Assembly (NCBI GenBank): GCA_014529385.2
Contig: CM043953.1
Span: 83,954,342-84,018,341 of the forward strand
Direction: 5' to 3'
Source of the DNA: Adiantum capillus-veneris
Taxonomy: Eukaryota; Streptophyta; Polypodiopsida; Polypodiales; Pteridaceae
DNA length: 64,000 bases
Of the stretch, positions 55,210-64,000 are shown in pieces. The notes beneath the pieces are model-generated. The model was not told the DNA's origin, did not search any database, and saw only the letters and a program-made list of their open reading frames with translations. Positions within the stretch are counted from its first letter, which is position 1; every line of letters begins with the position of its first letter. The translations under genes were made by a program, and so were the position numbers.

Positions 55210-58200
55210 GTGTCTGATAGGCATTAATAAAGAGTGAAGGGTTTCCATATAACCAAATGACCCATAAAAATTTTTCTCTGATTCTAGCCTAGAACTCATA
55301 AAGAATCCTCACTAAATCACCTAACAACAATTGTTTCCAACTAGGGTGAAAGCCTACAGTTTTGATCAGGGACTGAAGGATAGGAATGTTGGACTGGCAA
55401 TTCAGCAAAAGATGGGGAATATCCTCCAAGGACCTCTTGCACCTAGGGCATTGTCCATCACTTTGTCCTTCCCTACTACTCCTTTCTTTAGTCCAAATGG
55501 ATTTATGAAGAATAAGCCATAGGAGTACAAACTGCTTGGGTTGGATACATTTGTGCCAGATTATCTGGAATTTATACCTCCACTGCTTTCTGTCCAATGA
55601 AACATTCCATCTCCTGTTGAGAGTGATGTGCACAGGAGTGACTAACTCTGTTGTCCAGGTAGGGGGGTTGTTGAGAGAAGTCCCCCCTCTCCATCTTACC
55701 TCTTTGGAGGAAGGGGGAATAGCAACCTCAAAGATCCATTATAAGTCCCTCGGGAAGAGCAGAGCTCTTCTTTCCATAAGCTACAGTTCCCATGGTTCAA
55801 GGTGAGCTTTGAGGATCAGTTAGTTCCCATGGTTCAAGGTGAGCTTTGAGGATCAGCTGGTCCGCAGAGAGCCAGCTCTTGGTTGAGGGGTTTCAGAAGT
55901 CTCCCCAAGTTCTGAACCCCTTGTGATGAATTCTTCTAGCTGTCCTAGCTTGAGAATTTGAGATTTTGGGAATGGGGTCTCTATTCCAACAGATGGATTC
56001 TTTGTTTCTAATCACCTAGTCCTACCTATGGCTTTTTCTAAAGACCAGCAGATATCTCCACCTATTCCATGCCTGCCATATTGACTTTAGTAGAGAGGAG
56101 CCTACTGGTGTGATTTCTACTGGGCCAAAAAAATAGTAATCCAAGGGAGATTGTTCCAAAGCTTTTTCCCTTGGATGTGGAGCTCCTTGATATTTCTGAA
56201 CAGCAAAGTGGCCCATTCAGCTTCGGGTTGATCCAGTGCCCTGATGATAGTTTTGATGGCAAGTTTGTCGGCCCAAGTCTTTATATTTCTCACCCCAAGT
56301 CCTCCTTGACTCTTAGGGAGAGTACGTTTACTTTAGCTGCTCCTTTCTTAAAGGGATCACCTGCCCATAAGAAATTCCTGCAGATCTTTATAATTTCATT
56401 GAGATGTGAGTTAGGAGGTCTCCAACAACTGAGGAAAAGCAGTAGGTAGGCAGCCATGAAGTGATTAATCACCAACACTCTGTTTGCAATGTTTGATTGA
56501 AAACCCAACCATCTAGTGTTTAGCTTCTCTTTGAGCTTTCCTATAACCCAATCCCATCTTTGTTTCATTGATACTCCAAAGCCAAAAGGAATTCCTAGTA
56601 GCCTGAAGATCTGCCCTTCAGGAATAACCTTACAACCTTGTTCAAGCATCTAATTTGGGATGGGAGAAAGAAATGATCTTACACCTGTTTTAGAGTGATT
56701 CACTCTAGACCTAGACGCTGAGCAAAAAATGGATATTGACTTCCAAAAATTCCTGATGGAGTGCTCTACATTCTTCAACAAACCATTAGTGTCATCTGCA
56801 GACTGGGATAGACATAATTGCCTGTTGGTGCTCGGCAGAGAGATTCCCTCGATAAGCTTCTTTTCCATCCATCCTTTGATCAAACAATTTAGACCATCCC
56901 CTATTGTGGCAAATAACAGAGGTGCAAGTAGGAATCCCTATCTGATTGATCTATTAAGTTCAAAGGCTTCAGAAATCATACCATTGAGAGCAACTTTAGC
57001 ATGAGCATTCCCAAATAGGGTAGTCACGAAACTAACCAGATTCTTGCCAAACCCCATGTGAGACAAGCTATCCAAAATGAGGACCATTCTAACCTGTCAT
57101 AGGCTTTGTCATAGTCCACCTTAATGAACACAAAGTTCTGGTTGGACTCCTTTGCATACTCAATTCCTTCCCACAATGAGATAACAGCTTCCTGAATTCT
57201 TCTACCTTTGATGAACCCTTTCTGCTCCTCATTGATCCACTTGGACAGGTGGACAGAGATCCTGTTAGCAATTGCCTTGGCAAAGACTTTGTAGGTAGTG
57301 TTGAGCATGGTTAGGGGCCTCCAATTTCCTAGATCCTCCTTAGGACCTCTTTTGTGTAATAGTTTGATCACTCCTGTATTAATCATGTTAGGAAGAGCAT
57401 TGAACCTAATAGCTTCCTCCCATATAAGCAGAAGGCATGGGGTTAAAACTTCTTTGGAAACTTGAAAAAATTCAGCAGGTAGACCATTCAACCCAGGGGT
57501 TTTATTAGTCTTGAGAGTCTCTATGGCTAGATACAAACTAGCTTGACAGATGGGGGAATCTATTAGGGGTACATCTTTAGCAGGAATGACTTTCTTTTTG
57601 TACTCCCAAATGATTGCTCTATTGGCATTGATCTCCTCTGTGATCACTTCCTTTGGACTAAATAGTTTCTCAAAGTGCTTTCGAACAAACTGAAGGTTAT
57701 GTTGATCTGATTCTGCTAATCCAGTTTTCGTGATCAGCAAGGGGACCATCTCTGGCATTTTTTTTCCTTAAGCTTCTCAACATCTCTTTTGAGGGTCTAT
57801 GTGCTTTGCCAGTCCACCATTCCTTGAAAAAGAGGGTAGAATGTTTCTGGGCGAAGTCCTCTTCAGCTCTCAGCTGCATTCTAAGGGTTGTGACTTTGTT
57901 CTGGGTAGCTAGGTCTCCTGAGGAGGCGGATTCCAACATACATAGCTCAGCATAAATCTGGTCTTTCTTTTCCCTTCTTGCCCTTTTGACTACTTTTTTG
58001 GTCTTTATGAGGAACTGCTGAGATTTTTTCACTGTTGTGTTCCAGCTCTTGGTAGGGGTGAGACCTTGGGAAAAAGCTCCAGATCAAATGGCGGAACTTT
58101 CTGACATTACCTCAGGTCTAGTGAGTAAGTCTGGATCAGTGCGAAACCAATTATTCCTTATTTTGCTGGCTTTGTCATCCAAAGTGGTAAGGAGACGATA

Positions 58201-58860
58201 ATGGTCTGAGATACAGGAAGTGTACTTGGGCTTAGACTTGATCCTATTGAACATATTGGCATTCTGGAATGAGATATAGCATCTGTCTAACCTGGCTTTC
58301 CTGGCCAGATGGTCTTTGCTGTAGTTTTGCCATGTATACTCTCCTTCGGTACCTGCATCCCAGAGGTCATGAACTTCCTTACAATTGTCCCAGCAGGTCT
58401 TCCCCTAGCCTTGAATTACCTGACCAAGTCTTAAGAATCTATTATCAATAGTTTTGACCATGTTGAAGTCTCCTACCATGATTACTGGTCATGTGATAGC
58501 AGCAAGCTCTTGCCACAACTGAGCCCTGTTTCTAGAGCTGCCTCCTTCATAAGCAGAAAATTGAAGCGGTGTGGAAGGGGGATGGAACACCAGTATCATG
58601 ACCTACAAGCTGAACCAATTTCAGTGGCAAGCTCTTTTTTCATACCAATGGCTGTACCACCTGATCCCCTGTCATGAGAAGAGGTAAGCCAATAGAAATC
58701 AGGGTTTACTTTCATTCAATCTCCCGCTAAGGTCATCGCCAACTACCTTGATTTCTTGTAGGGCACAAATGTCAACATGGTTGCCTATGATCCACTGTCT
58801 GATCTTTTTAGATTTAATGGGGTCGAAGATCCCCTTGACATTACAACATAGGATCTTCAT
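55210..58860 (-). pseudogene. LINE ORF2: endonuclease, reverse transcriptase, zf-RVT
   Basis: Starts at the ATG at 58860-58858 (MKILCCNVKGIFDPIK). The endonuclease keeps Asn-Val-x-Gly, CALQEIKVVGDD and IMVGDFNMVK but has several stops (58740-58450). RT spans about 57760-56290, with ANRISVHLSKWINEEQKGF, FIKVDYDKAYDRLEW (first catalytic Asp) and the ADDT motif near 56800, where the usual Phe is Ser-Ala-Asp-Asp-like. The C-terminal zf-RVT domain (55633-55289) has CPRCKRSLEDIPHLLLNC. ORF2 proteins nick target DNA and reverse-transcribe in place. At least six frame breaks make this copy inactive. A 26-base gap separates ORF1 and ORF2. Confidence 0.87.
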
Positions 58861-58886
58861 CTGTTAACTTTTTTCTTTCCTTTATC

Positions 58887-60151
58887 CTACTGACTCCTAG
58901 AAGGTGTTCTAGCTACAGCAGAGTGAGACCTCTTGTTGTCTTTATGAATATCCATTAGTTCAGGGACTATGTTGGTGTTAACTTCCTGCAAAGGTTGTTG
59001 GGAGGCTTGATTAAGGTCCAACAGTTTGTCTCTGATGGCAATCTGCAAGCTGTTTCCACCTTCGTTTTCCTTAGCCAGTTTTTCTACAGGAGTGGCAGCT
59101 ACTTCTTCTCCTTCTGAGTCTGAGGAGGCATGATCAAAAATGTCAAAGTCCACTCATTCTTGAAGGTCAGCTAGCAGTGAGAATCTGTTGAGGTTCCTCG
59201 TTCTGGACCTGTTGTTCTCCCTTCTGGAGCTAGACCCACCGTTCTTATTAGGAATAGAGGGGGGTGGATGGGGAGCAATGGTAAACTTCAAGTTCTTCTC
59301 TTTGAGGTTATCAACTGGATTGGCAGGAGGGGGGACTTGATTCTGAGCCAGTTGAGGGGGAGGGAACTTAATAGGGTATTACCGCGCAAAATGACCAACA
59401 GCATTGCAATGAAAGCAAGCATTGGGTAAATATTCTCCAACGCCGATTTCTTAGGGCTAAAACTTTTAGACCACTTGAATAAACACAATGGGGAAGCTCT
59501 AATGACCAGTGCTAAGGATCTCAAAGGACATTTCGGGGGTTTTGAACATAAACAAGAAGTGGTTTTTTGGCAATGCTTGGATGGATTGAGCTTCACAACC
59601 TCTGCTACCCCACTGGTTCTTGACCCATGACCTGAGCACTTCCATTGAAGGTCTAGGTCCTACGATTAGTCCTATAAGGGCTCTGTCTTCTAAATCCTTA
59701 ACTTGAACCGCTGGGAAAACTACCACAGGCTTACCTCCAAAGTTTCGTCCCTGACAGTCTTTGTCCATGCCTTGGCGATGGTGGCCAAAAGGCGTAGCAT
59801 CCAGGGAGCTCCACATGTTGTCCTCTTGAGCAGGGCCCTGATTCCAGCTTGGTGCCTGAGCCGCGCCTGAGTGGGAGAGTCCTGTGGAAGGGCATGACTT
59901 GGGCCTTTTTGTTTCAGAGCCTCCTGTAGTAGCTGGACAGTGATGTCATGAGGGAGGTGTTGAAAAAGCTGCTAAGTAACGAAGGTGATCCTGCCTGGAA
60001 AGAAGGGGAAAGGTCCTGTCTCAACAGTGATCTATGAGGGAGGGAATTTGAGGCACGCCAAGCTAGCGTTCTCATGAGAGGTAAGGGTAATGGGGAAAGG
60101 TAGAGGAACCACCCGCCTTGTACCGGAGGGGGTGACTGACTCGTGAGCCAT
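58887..60151 (-). pseudogene. LINE ORF1 (RNA-binding protein) pseudogene
   Basis: ATG at 60151 opens MAHESVTPSGTRRVVPLPF. Frames shift several times over 60100-59500. A zinc knuckle near 59378-59420 reads CFHCNAVGHFARYY, with Tyr where the last Cys is expected. The C-terminal 88 codons (59153-58887) are open and acidic, with SSDSEGEEVAATP and an ending in RTPSRSQ. The position upstream of ORF2 and the CCHC-like knuckle identify it as ORF1. It would coat LINE RNA. Confidence 0.75.
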
Positions 60152-60267
60152 GACAGTTAGCTCGCCCTCTCCATCGCTCACTCGCCTGAAGCGGCCCTTT
60201 CAACTCAATTGCATCTCTTAATTGCTCCTCACAGGTTATATTTGGAGTTGAGACCTAGAATCCCTCT

Positions 60268-61510
60268 TTACTTTGTTAGCGTAGGAGCCAAAATCTCAAT
60301 TCAGCCCTCTCGTTCGTCCACGTGGCTTTTTGTTTTGAAGGTCTGCACAACGCTTTTCTTGCACTCGTTCTGAAGGTCCGCACATCTGTGCCATCCCTCT
60401 CATCACCAACCACCTCGCACATGTCATAGCTCAGCATGGCGGATGCAAAGAGATGGCATCTCTCTAGATGCAGTCACCTATGCTTGCATTTTGAAGGCAT
60501 GTGGCACTATGCACCATGTTGATTTGCAAGATTTGCGCAACAGGGCCTTACAGGGCAGGAAGCTTTGGGTTGTTTTCAACATCTGAGAAGAGAGGGCATC
60601 TCTCGAGTCAACAATTCACCAGTGCGTCATCCCTCTCATCACCAACCACCTCGCGCGTGTCATAGCTCAGCATGGCGGATGCAAAGAGATGGCATCTCTC
60701 CAGATGCAATCACCTACGCTTGCATTTTCAAGGCATGTGGTACTATGCACCATGCTGATTTGCAGGATTTGTGCAACAGGGCCTTACAGGGTAGGAAGCT
60801 TTGGGTTGTTTTCAACATCTGAGAAGCGAGGGCATCTCTCAAGATGCAATCACCTACGCTTTCGTGCTTGACACTAACTTGGTCCGAAGTAGGAGCCAAA
60901 ATCTCAATTCAACCCTCTCGTTTGTCCACGTGGCTTTTTGTTTTGAAGGTCTACACAATGCTTTTCTTGCAGCCGTTCTGAAGGTCCGCACATCTGTGAG
61001 CAAGCATGGGCCTCCCTCAACAATTCACCAGTGCGCAATCCCTCTCATCACCAACCACCTCGCGCGTGTCATAGCTCATCATGGCGCATGCAAAGAGATT
61101 GCATCTCTCCAGATGCAGTCACCTGTGCTTTCATTTTGAAAGCATGTGGCACTATGCACCATGCTCAATTTCAGGATTTGCGCAACAGGGACTTACAGGG
61201 TAGGAAGCTTTGGTTGTTTTCAACATCTGAGAAGAGAGGGCATCTCTCGAGTCAACAATTCACCAGTGCGCCATCCCTCTCATCACCAACCACCTTGCGC
61301 ATGTCATAGCTCAGCATGGCGGATGCAAAGAGATGGCATCTCTCCAGATGCAATCATCTGTGCTTGCATTTTCAAGGCATGTGGCACTATGCACCATGAT
61401 GATTTGCATGATTTGCGCAACAAGGACTTACGGGGAAGGAAGCTTTGGGTTGTTTTCAACATCTGAGAAGAGAGGGTATCTCTCCAGATGCAATCACCTA
61501 CGATTTCATG
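60268..61510 (+). pseudogene. Tandem PPR relics, block with 235/409-bp units
   Basis: The string CATAGCTCAGCATGGCGGAT starts units at 60425, 60661, 61070 (variant) and 61305, giving spacings of 236, 409 and 235. Each unit encodes a PPR piece such as DGISPDAITYACIFKACGT. A non-PPR segment starting GTAGGAGCCAAAATCTC recurs at 60281 and 60889. No unit has a full open frame. Confidence 0.82.
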
Positions 61511-64000
61511 CTTGACACTAACTTGGTCGACCAGTCGACATGTATGGCAAATGTGGTCTGCCTCAGAAAGAAAACATGCTTGAGAAGCTTCTTGTTCGAA
61601 ATGTCGTCTCTTGGAGTGTATTGATTACGAGATATGCCCAATATGACAGGGCCACGAAGCTCCAGGCTATTTTCAGCAGATGCAAAGAGATGGCATCTCT
61701 CCATATACAATCACTTACGTACACTAGCATCTAAAAATCATGCGGCATTACCCAAGATGCAAGGAATCCATGATGATATTTTTAGTCAAAGGTTGTTGCT
61801 TGGTGGGACATGAATGCCAAATACTTAAGATGACTCAGAAAAGTGCTTGATGAGCTTCATGTCCGGAATGTTGTTCCTTCGAACACATTGATTGTGGGAT
61901 ATGCTCAATAAGGACAAATCTGGGTTGTTTTCACCTGATGCAATCACCTATGCTTGCATTTTCAAGGCATGTGGCACTATGCAAGACGCTAATTGTGCAA
62001 GATTTGTCCAACAAGGGCCGGCAGGGCCTCACAGGGTAGGAAGCTTTGGGTTGTTTGCAACATCTCAGAAGAGAGGGCATCTCTTGAGATGCAATCACCT
62101 ACGCTTTTGTGCTTGACACTAACTTGGTCGATTGGTCGACATGTATGGCAAATGTGGTCTGCCTCAGAGAGAAAACATGCTTGAGGAGCTTCTTGTTGGA
62201 AATGTTGTCTCTTGGAGTATATTGATTGTGAGATATGCCCAACAGGAATAGGACCAGGAAGTTCCAGGCTATTTTGAGCAGATGCAAAAAGATGGCATCT
62301 CTCTACATGCAATCACTTACGTACACTAGCATCTAAAAATCATGCGGCATTACCCAAGATGCAAGGAATCCATGATGATATTTTTAGTCAGAGGATGTTG
62401 CTTGGTGGACATGTATGCCAAATACTTAAGATGACTCAGAAAACTGCTTGACGAGCTTCATGTCCGGAATGTTGTTCCTTCGAACAACTGATTGCGGGAT
62501 ATGCTCAATCAGGACAACTGTGGGCTGTTTTCACCTGATGCAAAGAAATGGCGTCTCTCCACATGCAATCACGTACGCTTGCATTTTGAAGGCATGTGGC
62601 ACTATGCAAGACGCTAATTGTGCAGGATTTGCCCATCAAGGGCCGGTAGGGCCTTACAGGGCAGGAAGCTTTGGGTTGTTTGCAAATCTGAGAAGAGAGG
62701 GCATGTCTCGAGATACAATCACCTACGCTTTTGTGCTGGACACTAACTTGGTCGATTGGTCGACATGTATGGAAAATCTGGTCTGCCTCAACAAGAAAAC
62801 ATGCTTGAGGAGCTTCTTGTTTGAAATGTCGTCTCTTGGAGTGTATTGATTGTGAGATATGCCTAGCAGGACAGGGCTAGGAAGCTCCAGGCTATTTTCG
62901 GCAGATACAAAGAGATGGCTTCTCTCCAGATGCAATCACTTACGTACACTAGAATCTAAAAATCATGCGGCATTACCCAAGATGGAAGGAATCTATGATG
63001 ATATTTTTAGTCAAAGGTTGTTTCTTGGTGGACATGTATGGCAAATACTTAAGATAACTCAAAAAAGTGGTTGACGAGCTTCATGTCCGGAATGTTGTTC
63101 CTTCGAACACACTGATTGTGGGATATGCTTAATAAGGACAACTGTGGGCTGTTTTCACCTGATGCAAAGACATGGCATCTCTCCACATGCAATCACCTAT
63201 GCTTGCATTTTGAAGGCATGTGCTCGAGATGCAATCACCTACGCTTTCGTGCTTGACACTAACTTGGTCGATTGGACGACATGTATGGAAAATGTGGTCT
63301 GCCTCAGAAAGAAAACATGCTTAAGGAGCTTCTTGTTCGAAATGTCGCCTCTTGGAGTGTATTGATTGCGAGATATGCCCAATAGGACAGGGCCAGGAAG
63401 CTCCATGCTATTTTCAGCAGATGCAAAGAGGTGGGATCTGTCCAGATACAATCACTTACGTACACTAGCATCTAAAAATCATGCGGCATTACCGAAGATG
63501 CAAGGAATCCATTATGATATTTTTAGTCAAAGGTTGTTGGTTGGTGGACATGAATGCCAAATACTTAAGATGACTCAGAAAAGTGCTTGACGAGCTTCAT
63601 GTCCGGAATGTTGTTCCTTCGAACACACTGATTGCGGGATATGCTCATAAGGACAAATGTGGGCTGTTTTCACCTGATGCAAAGATATGGCATCTCTACA
63701 AATGCAATCACCTATGCTTGCATTTTCAACGCATGTGGCACTATGCAAGACGCTGATTGTGCAAGATTTGCCCAACAAGGGCCGACAGGGCCTCACAGGG
63801 TAGGAAGCTTTGGGTTGTTTGCAACATCTGAGAAGAGAGGGCATCTCTTGAGATGCAATCACCTACGCTTTTGTGCTTGACACTAACTTGGTCGATTGTT
63901 CGACATGTATGGCAAATGTGGTCTGCCTCAGAAAGAAAACATGCTTGAGGAGCTTCTTGTTCGAAATGTCGCCTCTTGGATTGTATTGATTGCGAGATAT
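61511..64000 (+). pseudogene. Tandem PPR relics, five ~0.6-kb units running out of the window
   Basis: Units start with CTTGACACTAACTTGGTCGA (or a close variant) at 61511, 62112, 62736, 63252 and 63876, with spacings of 601, 624, 516 and 624 bp. Each contains VDMYGKCGLPQKENMLEEL, NVVSWSVLIARYAQ, a SLTYTSI segment, and an AITYACILKACGTM segment in changing frames. The third unit lacks about 108 bp after the ACILKAC motif. Stops recur at homologous positions (for example after TYTSI), so the units were duplicated after the gene had decayed. Confidence 0.85.

Noticed and set aside
61511-64000. CRISPR-like array
   Set aside because: Units are about 600 bp with coding-derived similarity throughout and no short repeat-spacer pattern.
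60281-64000. Functional PPR gene
   Set aside because: Motifs are clear but frames change every 50-150 bases, and shared stops occur in every unit.

Overview
This window looks like a repeat-dense stretch of a land-plant nuclear genome. There are no tRNA or rRNA genes and no convincing intact host gene. Almost everything is transposable elements or decayed pentatricopeptide-repeat (PPR) coding DNA. The PPR relics carry the PLS-type phrases VDMYAKCG and VSWNALI, and they are very numerous and often tandem. That style suits a fern or other seedless plant with a large genome, but the organism assignment is an inference.

Layout. 1-3.97 kb: the 3' part of a dead Ty1/copia element (C1). 3.97-4.7 kb: an unrecognised minus-strand ORF relic. 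4.7-10.26 kb: a minus-strand Ty3/gypsy element (G1) that has lost most of RT and both RNase H domains. 10.26-11.46 kb: non-coding DNA plus a relic of a gypsy leader ORF. 11.46-13.44 kb and 44.37-46.76 kb: two halves of a degenerate PPR region, split by a 31-kb nest. The nest is a gypsy element G3 (13445-44367). Inside it lies a tandem, LTR-sharing array of a second gypsy family, G2 (about 16879-37935). Inside the G2 array lies an essentially intact copia element, C2 (24256-29678), with a TACAA target-site duplication and one 1449-codon gag-pol ORF. G3's 3' LTR carries a 1.35-kb terminal-inverted-repeat DNA element. 46.8-47.5 kb: microsatellites and short tandem duplications. 47502-60258: a minus-strand LINE with a candidate AATCCCTCT duplication, interrupted near the 3' end of ORF2 by a 7.2-kb CACTA transposon (47982-55206, TSD TAG, two genes, both disabled). 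60.27-64 kb: tandemly amplified, decayed PPR blocks with a period of about 0.6 kb that run off the window.

G1, G2 and G3 are related. G2 and G3 show two RNase H domains (a gypsy-type one and an additional archaeal-type one) before integrase, as in Tat-lineage plant gypsy elements. G1 keeps only the tail of the second. All three have a primer-binding site starting TGGTGCCCCCA. G1 and G2, plus one solitary relic, share a conserved ORF of about 70 codons upstream of gag that I do not recognise. This leader ORF and the shifted LTR boundary of C2 (its LTRs contain the end of pol) are the most unusual observations. I see no defence system, gene cluster or CRISPR.
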